Positions 1 through 6,178 of a stretch of DNA of 8,959 bases are shown in pieces. The notes under the pieces were generated by a model. It was given only the letters and a program-made list of their open reading frames with translations, ran no database searches and had not been told where the DNA came from. Each line of letters opens with the position of its first letter. Position 1 is the first letter of the stretch. Origin of the DNA: JBKPRX01 sp046734795. GTDB lineage: Bacteria > Actinomycetota > Thermoleophilia > Gaiellales > Gaiellaceae. The stretch is from assembly GCA_046734795.1 (NCBI GenBank), contig JBKPRX010000079.1:1-8959 (forward strand), given 5' to 3'. The translations under genes were made by a program, and so were the position numbers.

Positions 1-108
1 TTCCGCCGCGTCATGATCGTGCGCCGTGACTGCCTCGATGAACCGACGTGCGCAGGCGAACTTCGCTTCTAGCAAGCGCTCGCGCGCGTGTTGTTCATCC
101 GCGTTCAA
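1..108 (-). CDS. SnoaL/NTF2-like protein, N-terminal part (partial)
   Basis: The minus strand is open from a TTG at 108-106 to the left edge and gives 36 residues beginning MNADEQHARERLLEAKF, followed by ARRFIEAVTAHDHDAAE. The second half matches the usual first helix of SnoaL-like / nuclear transport factor 2 folds, which commonly read like FIEAxNAHDxDAxxxLF. Those proteins form a cone-shaped alpha+beta barrel and act as small isomerases, hydratases or ligand binders, so no substrate can be given. The frame is closed upstream by a TGA at 165-163 and holds no ATG or GTG between, so TTG 108 (or TTG 75) is the likely start. It overlaps the end of the VOC remnant by 14 bases. The assignment rests on about 17 residues; the rest lies outside the window. 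Confidence 0.45.
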   Translation of the reverse strand, partial: MNADEQHARERLLEAKFACARRFIEAVTAHDHDAAE

Positions 109-187
109 TGAGCTCGATTCGATATCCGCCGGGATCCTTGATGATTCGAACAGACGAGACCATCACGAGCAACGTTGTCGCGCAGGT
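95..187 (-). pseudogene. C-terminal remnant of a VOC/glyoxalase gene
   Basis: In the frame ending at TGA 97-95, the minus strand encodes VRIIKDPGGYRIELIERG. This is a close counterpart of the end of the intact glyoxalase I nearby (RICFVQDPDGYRIELIDR), including the Glu that serves as the last metal ligand of the VOC fold. Upstream, the frame is open only to a TGA at 190-188, and the residues before position ~160 no longer resemble a VOC protein. The rest of the gene (more than 100 residues, with the other three ligands) is missing. This is a truncated tail, not a functional gene. The sequence shows the motif and the upstream stop; that it came from a local duplication of gloA or from an unrelated VOC gene is open. 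Confidence 0.55.
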
Positions 188-453
188 TCATCCGCGAGCG
201 CGGCCGGAAAATGCGCCACGACCCCGCCCTCGCCCGGCTCGGTCTGGCGCCGACGTGTTGGACGAACGAAACGGCAACGGCATTGGCCATGTTTTCATCA
301 CCGTCGACGAGAAGCTTCTCGGCGGCGGCGAGTGCGCGATCTCGAAGCTTGCTCCCCTTCCTGGTCGTCCATGTGCTCTTCGTCCGCGGTTCGGAACTCA
401 GGAACGTTCTCTACGAGCCCCTGCGCCACCTCATCTCCGTACGAAATAGGCAC
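163..453 (-). pseudogene. Frame-disrupted small uncharacterised protein
   Basis: Three adjacent minus-strand segments look coding but lie in different frames. From a GTG at 453 to about 352 the frame gives MPISYGDEVAQGLVENVPEF, continuing to EEHMDDQEGE. From about 344 to 249 another frame gives RDRALAAAEKLLVDGDEN then MANAVAVSFVQHVG. From about 246 to TGA 165-163 the first frame resumes with EPGEGGVVAHFPAALADE. The out-of-frame alternatives are Arg/Ser/Pro-rich, typical of non-coding frames in GC-rich DNA. Two compensating indels would explain this, caused by real decay or sequencing error. The layout (VPEF...EEH...D at the start, GDE...AVSF near the end) reminds me of small uncharacterised bacterial proteins, possibly DUF7674-like, but I cannot confirm the family. 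It begins 11 bases after the gloA stop, so it may once have been co-transcribed with gloA. Confidence 0.4.
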
Positions 454-463
454 TGCCGCGTAG

Positions 464-856
464 CTACGTACCGCTCCGATCGATCAACTCGATGCGGTAG
501 CCATCCGGATCCTGGACGAAGCAGATGCGCGAGCCGCCTTCGCGGACTCGGTACGGCTCTCGCTCCGGCTCGATGCCCTGACCCGCAAGGGCGGCGAGCG
601 TCTCGTCGAGATCGTCGACGGCGTAGGCGACATGCCCGTACGCGCTGCCGAGCTCGTAGGTGCGCCCGTCGTGATTGAACGTGAATTCCAGCTCGACGTC
701 CTCGTCAGGCACACCGAAGAAGTAGTTCGTCGCTTCCTTCTCGCCGTTCCGAACGATGTCGAACTCACGGCGGAACTCGAGCCCGAGCGCTTCGTAGAAC
801 GAGCGCGTCTTCGAGGGATCGGTGATGCGGAGCATCGTGTGCAGGTAGCTCGTCAT
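464..856 (-). CDS. gloA: Glyoxalase I (lactoylglutathione lyase type)
   Basis: A 130-residue cytosolic VOC-fold metalloenzyme. Glyoxalase I isomerises the hemithioacetal of methylglyoxal and a low-molecular-weight thiol to an S-lactoyl thioester, the first step of methylglyoxal detoxification. The sequence follows short bacterial GloA closely: LHTMLR at residues 5-10, YELGSAYGHVAY at 67-78, DPDGYRIELI at 116-125. The four expected metal ligands are all visible: His6, Glu57, His75 and Glu123. It lacks the insertions seen in the longer zinc-type enzymes, which fits the Ni/Co-dependent class. The ATG at 856 is supported by a TAGGAT hexamer ending exactly seven bases upstream, implying a leaderless mRNA. 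Most actinobacteria use mycothiol and not glutathione, so the true thiol partner may differ from the name (inference). Confidence 0.92.
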   Translation of the reverse strand: MTSYLHTMLRITDPSKTRSFYEALGLEFRREFDIVRNGEKEATNYFFGVPDEDVELEFTFNHDGRTYELGSAYGHVAYAVDDLDETLAALAGQGIEPEREPYRVREGGSRICFVQDPDGYRIELIDRSGT

Positions 857-863
857 GGCGCCG

Positions 864-869
864 ATCCTA
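864..869 (-). promoter_or_regulatory. -10 element of leaderless gloA
   Basis: Minus-strand TAGGAT fits TANNNT and is followed by seven bases (CGGCGCC) and then the gloA ATG. Transcription normally begins about seven bases after a -10, so the RNA would start at or next to the A of ATG. No Shine-Dalgarno is present. I see no convincing -35. Confidence 0.55.
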
Positions 870-945
870 GTGGAGCGTGCATCGCATGTGCTCGGTCCCA
901 AAGGTGAGAAAGTGCTACTCGCCGGACAATTCAAATAGCGACCAC

Positions 946-1866
946 CTACGGCGGCCCTTGCTCGCGTGCCAGCCGCGCCGAGACGAGCCGTCGCCGCACG
1001 CGGACGGCGCCCGTCGCCAGCGCCGCGCCGATGAGGATCAGCGCCAGGCCGGCGAAATCCGACGCACCAAGTGCCTCGTCGAGGAAGACCGCGCCATAGA
1101 GCACGGCGAAGCCCGGCACGAGATACGTGACGAGGGACGCTCGCCCCGCGCCGGCGAGGGTCATGAGCGCGAAGTAGAGGAGATACGCGACGCCCGTGCC
1201 GAAGACGCCGAGCGCAACGACCGAAGCGATCGCCTTCCAGCCGGGGACGTCGTGCGGGCCGCGGGCGATTCCGAGCGGAAGGACGTAGAGCGTCGCGGCG
1301 AGCGTGGTTCCGAGCGCGACGAGCGGCGCAGAGACATCCGCGAGCAGGCGCGCGGTCAGCAAACCGCCGACTGCGTAGGAGAACGACATGCCGACGACGG
1401 CGAGCGCACCAAGGAACTGCGCCTGCGGCTGCACGCCGACGAGCAGAGCAACTCCGCCGAAGCCGACGAGCAGGCCGACGAGACGCATGCCGGTCACGCG
1501 CTCCGACGGCACGAATGGAATCGCAAGCAGCGCGATGAAGATCGGCACCGCGGCGTTGATGATCCCGCCGAGGCTCGAGTCGATCCGCGTCTCGCCCCAC
1601 GCGAGGAGCCAGAACGGAAGCGCCGTGTTGACGAGGCCGAGCAGGAGCATCACGCGCCAGCGGCGCGCGACGATCGGCCATGTCTCCAACCCGCGTCGCC
1701 GCTGAAGCAATGGCACCGCGATCGCGAGTGTCGCCGCGCCGAAACCGATTCGGCCGAGGATCAGCGTGAACGGGTCGAGCTCGCGGCCCGCGACCTTGAT
1801 GAACATGAACGACGCGCCCCAGATCGCGCCGAGCACGACCAGCATGACGACGTAGCGGCGACCCAC
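946..1866 (-). CDS. EamA/DMT-family membrane transporter
   Basis: An integral membrane protein of about 306 residues with a run of roughly ten hydrophobic segments, matching the 10-TMS drug/metabolite transporter fold built from two EamA repeats of five helices. The first repeat opens with VVMLVVLGAIWGASFMFIKV, whose AIWGASF motif is a hallmark of EamA helix 1. The second repeat begins near LGALAVVGMSFSYAVGGL, and the final helices include LVTYLVPGFAVLYGAVFLDE. The C-terminus is Arg-rich (VRVRRRLVSARLAREQ), consistent with a cytoplasmic tail. Family members export metabolites, amino acids or drugs; the substrate cannot be read from the sequence. The start is uncertain: in-frame GTG codons lie at 1896, 1875, 1872 and 1866 and an ATG at 1845, none with a clear Shine-Dalgarno. 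GTG 1866 (VGRRYVVML) gives the usual short cytoplasmic N-terminus. Divergent from the hydrolase gene. Confidence 0.88.
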   Translation of the reverse strand: MGRRYVVMLVVLGAIWGASFMFIKVAGRELDPFTLILGRIGFGAATLAIAVPLLQRRRGLETWPIVARRWRVMLLLGLVNTALPFWLLAWGETRIDSSLGGIINAAVPIFIALLAIPFVPSERVTGMRLVGLLVGFGGVALLVGVQPQAQFLGALAVVGMSFSYAVGGLLTARLLADVSAPLVALGTTLAATLYVLPLGIARGPHDVPGWKAIASVVALGVFGTGVAYLLYFALMTLAGAGRASLVTYLVPGFAVLYGAVFLDEALGASDFAGLALILIGAALATGAVRVRRRLVSARLAREQGPP

Positions 1867-1910
1867 AGCCACCACAAGGTTGCAAACGTGCGACACCCTG
1901 CGTCGGTGAG

Positions 1911-1916
1911 GTTGTA
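1911..1916 (-). promoter_or_regulatory. Possible -10 for the EamA gene
   Basis: Minus-strand TACAAC overlaps the plus-strand -10 of the hydrolase gene, sharing the TA at 1915-1916. Its last base is C where T is preferred, so the match is imperfect. It lies about 45 bases ahead of the preferred start, which would leave a leader with no obvious ribosome binding site. Confidence 0.25.
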
Positions 1917-1920
1917 CGGT
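1915..1920 (+). promoter_or_regulatory. -10 element of the leaderless hydrolase gene
   Basis: TACGGT matches TANNNT and is followed by seven bases (CGCCTCT) and then GTG 1928. The GTG would be at or beside the transcription start. The absence of any Shine-Dalgarno supports this and decides the start codon. Confidence 0.5.
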
Positions 1921-1927
1921 CGCCTCT

Positions 1928-2827
1928 GTGGACGACGCCTTCGCGCACCTCACCCGAGCGGCCGAAGTCGCCGGGCTTGGCGAGCTCGAGGTCACGCTTC
2001 CGGAGGATCGCGAGGTCGACCTACGCGGTCTGCGCTTCCATTACCTCGATTGGGAAGGTGACGGCCCGTCTGTCGTCTTCCTTCACGGCGGTCTCCTCAC
2101 GGCACACACGTGGGATCTCGTCTGCCTCGCGCTGCGCGACCGCTACCGCTGTCTCGCGCTCGACCTGCGCGGCCACGGCGACAGCGACTGGGCTCCGGAT
2201 GGCAACTACGACCTCGACGAGTTTGTCGCGGACGCGGACGCGTTCGTAACCGAGCTCGGGCTCGAGCAGCCCGCGCTCGTCGGACAGTCTCTCGGCGCGC
2301 TCGCTGCGCTCGGACTTGCTGCAAGCGACCCGGACCGTTTCTCGGCGCTCGTGCTCGTCGACATCGGCGCACGCGTCCGGATCCAAGGCGCAAGCGAGCT
2401 CCGCGGATTCGCGACTGCGTCCGCCGGGCCGCGCACGCTCGAAGAGCTGATCGAGCTGTCGGTGGGGTTCAACCCGCGCCGGCACCCGGCGCTCCTCGAA
2501 CGGAGCCTGCTCCACAACCTGCGCCCGGTCGGCGAGGGGCGATACGTGTGGAAGTACGACGGCGCCGGCCTCGCGGCGAGGTTCGAGCGCACGCGCGCTG
2601 CGGCCGACTCGATCCCGGACCTGGCGCGACGCGTCTCGTGCCCGGCGCTCGTCGTACGCGGTGGCGAGAGCGCCCTCGTCGAGGAGAGTTCGGCGCGCGA
2701 CCTGGCGGCGCTTCTCCCACACGGCCGCTTGGTCACGATCGCCGGCGCGGGCCACAACGTGCAGGGCGACGAGGCGCGCACGCTCGCGACCGAGCTCGGC
2801 GAGTTCCTCGCTGACGCCGCGTCCTGA
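1928..2827 (+). CDS. Alpha/beta hydrolase
   Basis: A 299-residue soluble protein of the alpha/beta hydrolase fold. Visible landmarks: the oxyanion-hole HGG at residues 53-55, the sequence DLRGHGDSDW at 79-88 typical of this superfamily, the nucleophile elbow GQSLG with Ser121, and the catalytic His276 in AGAGHNVQGDE. The acid is less clear. Family members often read RGGESD after strand 7, but here it is RGGESAL (residues 244-250), so the usual Asp position is Ala249 and Glu247 or Asp145 would have to serve. Ester or amide hydrolysis is the likely chemistry, with unknown substrate. The 30 residues before the fold form a charged N-terminal extension. The gene stops 12 bases before purL, so it probably shares the purine transcript, yet no known purine enzyme has this fold and role. 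GTG 1928 is chosen because of the promoter immediately upstream. Confidence 0.88.
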   Translation: MDDAFAHLTRAAEVAGLGELEVTLPEDREVDLRGLRFHYLDWEGDGPSVVFLHGGLLTAHTWDLVCLALRDRYRCLALDLRGHGDSDWAPDGNYDLDEFVADADAFVTELGLEQPALVGQSLGALAALGLAASDPDRFSALVLVDIGARVRIQGASELRGFATASAGPRTLEELIELSVGFNPRRHPALLERSLLHNLRPVGEGRYVWKYDGAGLAARFERTRAAADSIPDLARRVSCPALVVRGGESALVEESSARDLAALLPHGRLVTIAGAGHNVQGDEARTLATELGEFLADAAS

Positions 2828-2835
2828 CTCGCGGC

Positions 2836-2841
2836 TACGAT
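2836..2841 (+). promoter_or_regulatory. Possible internal -10 at the purL start
   Basis: TACGAT lies across the annotated ATG (2840) of purL. Seven bases after it comes an in-frame CTG at 2849, the same spacing seen at four other genes here. If active, the RNA would begin inside the annotated reading frame. It could equally be chance. Confidence 0.25.
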
Positions 2842-4762
2842 GCATCACCTGACGCAGGTCGCGGAACAGCAGCTCCACCGCGCTCTCGGTCTCACCGACC
2901 GGGAGTTCGACCGAATCCGCGAGCTGCTCGAGCGCGACCCGAACCACTTCGAGCTCGCCGTCTTCTCGCTTCTCTGGTCGGAGCATTGCGGCTACAAGCA
3001 CTCGGCCCGGCTGCTGAAGCGCCTGCCCTCGAGCGGCACGCGCGTACTGCAGGGGCCCGGAGAAAACGCGGGCGTGATTGACGTCGGCGACGGGATCGCG
3101 GTCGCGTTCAAGGCCGAGAGCCACAACCATCCGTCCGCGGTCGAGCCGTTCCAGGGCGCTGCGACCGGCGTCGGCGGGATTCTCCGCGACATCGTCGCGA
3201 TGGGTGCGCGCCCGATCGCGCTCCTCGACGGGCTCTGGTTCGGCGAGCCGAACTTCCATTTCAAGCAGGCCGTCGCCGGAATCGGTCACTACGGCAACTG
3301 CGTCGGTGTGCCGACCGTCGGCGGCGAGACCGTCTTCGATGCGGCGTATGCGGACAACTGCCTCGTGAACGCGATGTGCGTCGGCGTGCTGCCCGTCGAG
3401 CGGCTCACCCGCGCGCAGGCGAGCGGCGTCGGCAACGTCGTCGTTCTCTACGGCGCGACGACCGGACGCGACGGTATCGGCGGCGCTTCGGTGCTCGCGA
3501 GCCAAGAGCTCGGCGAAGAGGACGCCGACAAGCGGCCGAGTGTCCAGGTCGGCGATCCATTTACCGGCAAGAAGCTGATCGAGGCGTCCGTCGAGCTCGT
3601 CGAGTCGGGGCTCGTCGAGTCGCTACAGGACTGCGGCGCTGCGGGCCTTGCATCGGCGCTGTCGGAGATGGCGCGCGAGTGCGGCATCGATCTGCAGCTC
3701 GACCGCGTGCCGCTGCGCGAGACCGAGATGGAGCCGTGGGAGATCATGATCTCGGAGTCGCAGGAGCGGATGGTCGCCGTCGTGCGGCCGCAGATGCTCG
3801 ACGCGGTGCGCGCGGTTTGCGAACGGTGGGAGCTGCCGTGCACGCCGATCGGCGAGGTCACAGAGGACGGCGCCTTGCGGGTGCATTGGCACGGCGAGGT
3901 CGTCGGCGACATTCCGGCGCGGTTCCTGACGGACGAATGTCCGCGATACGACGTCGAGCGCACGCCGCGCGATCCCGCTGCGCTCTCGCCGCGCCCGGCG
4001 AGCAGCGCAAACCGCCAGTCGAAGCGGTGGATCTACGAGCAGTACGACCACATCGTCGGCGCGCGCACCGTCAAGCGGCCGGGCCTCGACGCAGCCGTCG
4101 TCCGCTTGAAGCCGTCACTACGCGGCCTCGCCCTTTCTCTGGACGGCCCGCCGGTTGGCGAGCGCGACCCAATTCGCGCCGGCGCGCTCTCGGTCCTGAC
4201 CGCCGCGCGCAACGTCGCGTGCGCCGGCGGCGAGCCACTCGCGCTCACGGATTGCCTCAACTTCGGGAACCCGGAGAAACCGGAGGCGGCGTGGGAGCTC
4301 GAGCGCGCGATCGAGGGCATCTCGATCGCGGCTGAAGCACTGGGGATCCCCGTCGTGTCGGGGAACGTGTCGCTCTACAACGAGACCGACGGTCGTCCGA
4401 TCCCTCCGACGCCGGTGATCGGTTGCGTCGGCTTGGTCGAGGATGTGCGTGCAGTGCCGTCGCGGTGGCGAAGCGGCGACGCCGTATTGCTCGCGCAGGC
4501 AGTCGACCCGGGCGAGCTCGACGCCGAGGCCGACTTCGTGCGCTTTCTCTGGCAGGCGGCGCCGCAGCTCACACTCGCGCACGACGTCGGTGACGGCGGC
4601 CTCGCACTCGCACTCGCGGAAGCAGACGAGTGGAGCGGTCTTCGTGCCGACGTCGAGCTGCCGGACGAGCCGGTCGGCGGCGCGGCGATCCTCGCGTGCG
4701 CTCCGGAAGCCGTTCCGCAGCTCGCGTGGGGCGCGCTCGAGCAGATCGGCGAGGTCGGCTAA
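2840..4762 (+). CDS. purL: Phosphoribosylformylglycinamidine synthase, PurL subunit
   Basis: PurL is the ATP-dependent synthetase subunit of FGAM synthase. It converts FGAR to FGAM (step 4 of de novo purine synthesis) using ammonia from PurQ in a complex with PurS. It has the small-PurL plan of two AIR-synthase-like halves. Motifs in order: LLWSEHCGYKHS with catalytic-region His49; ESHNHPSAVEPFQGAATGVG at 93-112; RDIVAMGARPIALLD at 116-130; VPTVGGETVFDAAY at 157-170; LQDCGAAGLASALSEMA at 262-278; ISESQERMVAV at 304-314; ALTDCLNFGNPEKPE at 468-482; VVSGNVSLYNET at 505-516; AHDVGDGGLALALAEA at 580-595. At 640 residues it is about 100 shorter than the Bacillus-type subunit (about 740), with the shortening near the C-terminus: it ends at IGEVG, where relatives continue. 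No Shine-Dalgarno precedes ATG 2840; CTG 2849 is an alternative. Neither purS nor purQ is in the window. Confidence 0.95.
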   Translation: MHHLTQVAEQQLHRALGLTDREFDRIRELLERDPNHFELAVFSLLWSEHCGYKHSARLLKRLPSSGTRVLQGPGENAGVIDVGDGIAVAFKAESHNHPSAVEPFQGAATGVGGILRDIVAMGARPIALLDGLWFGEPNFHFKQAVAGIGHYGNCVGVPTVGGETVFDAAYADNCLVNAMCVGVLPVERLTRAQASGVGNVVVLYGATTGRDGIGGASVLASQELGEEDADKRPSVQVGDPFTGKKLIEASVELVESGLVESLQDCGAAGLASALSEMARECGIDLQLDRVPLRETEMEPWEIMISESQERMVAVVRPQMLDAVRAVCERWELPCTPIGEVTEDGALRVHWHGEVVGDIPARFLTDECPRYDVERTPRDPAALSPRPASSANRQSKRWIYEQYDHIVGARTVKRPGLDAAVVRLKPSLRGLALSLDGPPVGERDPIRAGALSVLTAARNVACAGGEPLALTDCLNFGNPEKPEAAWELERAIEGISIAAEALGIPVVSGNVSLYNETDGRPIPPTPVIGCVGLVEDVRAVPSRWRSGDAVLLAQAVDPGELDAEADFVRFLWQAAPQLTLAHDVGDGGLALALAEADEWSGLRADVELPDEPVGGAAILACAPEAVPQLAWGALEQIGEVG

Positions 4763-4766
4763 CGCG

Positions 4767-6152
4767 ATGTGCGGGATCTTCGGCGTGTACGCAGGCGAGC
4801 GCGATGTCTCGCGGCTGACGTACTTCGGTCTCTTCGCGCTGCAGCACCGCGGCCAGGAGTCCGCGGGGATCGCCGTTTCGGATCGCGGTCGGCTGACGGC
4901 GCTGCGCGACCTCGGACTCGTAACGCAGGTTTTCGACGAGCAGAAGCTCCGCGGCCTCGCCGGCCAGGTCGCGATCGGGCACACGCGCTATTCCACGACC
5001 GGCTCTTCGCAGTGGGTGAACGCGCAGCCGCTCGTGCAACACGGCCGCGTCCGCACCGTCGCGCTCGGGCACAACGGCAATCTCGTCAACGTCGCCGCGC
5101 TGCGTGCGGAGCTCGCCGAGCAGGGCCTCGCCCTCAATTCGAGCTCCGACAGCGAAGTGATCGCCGCGTTGATCGCGAACGATCCTGCGCCGCTCGAAGA
5201 AGCGGCCGCAAACGCGATCGCCCGACTCGAGGGCGCGTTCTCGGTCGTCGCGCTCGCGGAAGGGAAGCTGCTCGCGTTTCGCGACCCGCACGGTTTCCGT
5301 CCGCTCTGCCTCGGGCGGCTCGGCGACGACTGGGTCGTCGCGTCGGAGACGTGTGCGCTCGACCTCGTCGGCGCAAAGTTCGAGCGCGAGCTCGGACTCG
5401 GCGAGCTCGTCGTCATCGACGAGAACGGCGTGCACGCAAAGCAGGCGGCGCCGCCCGCCAACGGAGGCGCGCTCTGCATCTTCGAGTTCTTCTACCTCGC
5501 GCGGCCTGATAGCCGTCTCGAAGGCGTCGAAATCCACGGCGCGCGCGTACGGATGGGCGAGCGGCTGGCCGAAGAGTCACCTGTCGAGGCCGATCTCGTG
5601 CTGCCGATCCCCGACTCCGGCACGCCGGCCGCGATCGGCTTTGCGCGCGCGCTCGGGATTCCGTTCAGCGAAGGGCTGATCAAGAACCGCTACGTCGGCC
5701 GCACGTTCATCGAGCCCGACCAGGAGCTCCGCCAGCAGGGCATCCGCTTGAAGTTCAACCCGCTGGCGGAGGTCGCGGGCAAACGCGTCGTCGCGGTCGA
5801 CGATTCGATCGTGCGCGGTAACACCACGCGGCAGATCGTGAAGATGCTGTTCGACGCGGGCGCGAGCGAGGTGCACGTGCGCATCTCGTCACCGCCCGTG
5901 ATCAGCCAGTGCTACTACGGCATCGACTTCGCGGATCCCGAAGAGCTGATCGCGAACAACCGGAGCATCGAAGAGATCCGCGACTACATCGGTGCGACGT
6001 CGCTTGCGTATCTCTCGCACGAAGGTCTCGTCGCGTCGACGAAGCGGCCCGAGTCGTCGCTTTGCCGTGCGTGCCTCACGCGCGAGTACCCGACGCCGCT
6101 ACCGGAGTCGGGCTCGCACGCGAAGCTTCGGTTCGAGACTGCGAAGGTCTAG
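4767..6152 (+). CDS. purF: Amidophosphoribosyltransferase (glutamine PRPP amidotransferase)
   Basis: PurF catalyses the first committed step of purine synthesis: PRPP plus glutamine gives phosphoribosylamine. This is a complete 461-residue cytosolic enzyme. The N-terminal Ntn-hydrolase glutaminase begins MCGIFGVYAG, so Cys2 becomes the nucleophile after Met removal, with no propeptide, unlike Bacillus PurF. Glutamine-site motifs include GHTRYSTTG (71-79, Arg74) and GHNGNLVN (101-108). The C-terminal phosphoribosyltransferase domain carries the PRPP loop VVAVDDSIVRGNTT at 341-354. Cys237 (LCIFEFFYLARPDS), Cys382 (SQCYYGID), and Cys433/Cys436 (LCRACLTREYPT) match the four ligands of the [4Fe-4S] cluster known from the Bacillus-type enzyme, so this PurF probably has an oxygen-sensitive cluster. 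It starts four bases after the purL stop, implying coupled translation. Purine-nucleotide feedback inhibition is general to the family. Confidence 0.97.
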   Translation: MCGIFGVYAGERDVSRLTYFGLFALQHRGQESAGIAVSDRGRLTALRDLGLVTQVFDEQKLRGLAGQVAIGHTRYSTTGSSQWVNAQPLVQHGRVRTVALGHNGNLVNVAALRAELAEQGLALNSSSDSEVIAALIANDPAPLEEAAANAIARLEGAFSVVALAEGKLLAFRDPHGFRPLCLGRLGDDWVVASETCALDLVGAKFERELGLGELVVIDENGVHAKQAAPPANGGALCIFEFFYLARPDSRLEGVEIHGARVRMGERLAEESPVEADLVLPIPDSGTPAAIGFARALGIPFSEGLIKNRYVGRTFIEPDQELRQQGIRLKFNPLAEVAGKRVVAVDDSIVRGNTTRQIVKMLFDAGASEVHVRISSPPVISQCYYGIDFADPEELIANNRSIEEIRDYIGATSLAYLSHEGLVASTKRPESSLCRACLTREYPTPLPESGSHAKLRFETAKV

Positions 6153-6155
6153 CGT

Positions 6156-6170
6156 CCCGGTCAGTCCGGG
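6156..6170. terminator. Short hairpin between convergent purF and a membrane protein gene
   Basis: CCCGG (6156-6160) and CCGGG (6166-6170) pair around a five-base loop, in the 26-base gap between the two stop codons. The stem is only five base pairs and has no U-tract on either strand, so a terminator role in either direction is a weak inference from position. Confidence 0.25.
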
Positions 6171-6178
6171 CGCCAGCG

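Noticed and set aside
464..1948. A 494-codon open frame on the minus strand that includes gloA
   Set aside because: Only the last 130 codons look like protein; the rest is Arg-rich text out of frame with the EamA gene. gloA has its own promoter and start at 856.
877..2061. A 394-codon plus-strand frame antisense to the EamA gene
   Set aside because: It is dominated by Arg, Asp, Glu and Ala with no hydrophobic core or motif, while the opposite strand encodes a clear ten-helix transporter.
2021..3505. A 494-codon minus-strand frame antisense to the hydrolase and purL
   Set aside because: It is a shadow frame produced by G/C-rich third positions; the plus strand carries unmistakable hydrolase and PurL motifs.
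4443..4766. N-terminal extension of PurF by about 108 codons
   Set aside because: PurF must begin at MCGIFGV so that Cys2 is the nucleophile; the extension is an out-of-frame reading of purL.
1967..5410. Many copies of CGAGCTCG-like palindromes
   Set aside because: They arise from frequent GAG-CTC (Glu-Leu) codon pairs within coding sequence and show no regular spacing, so I do not treat them as a motif or repeat family.
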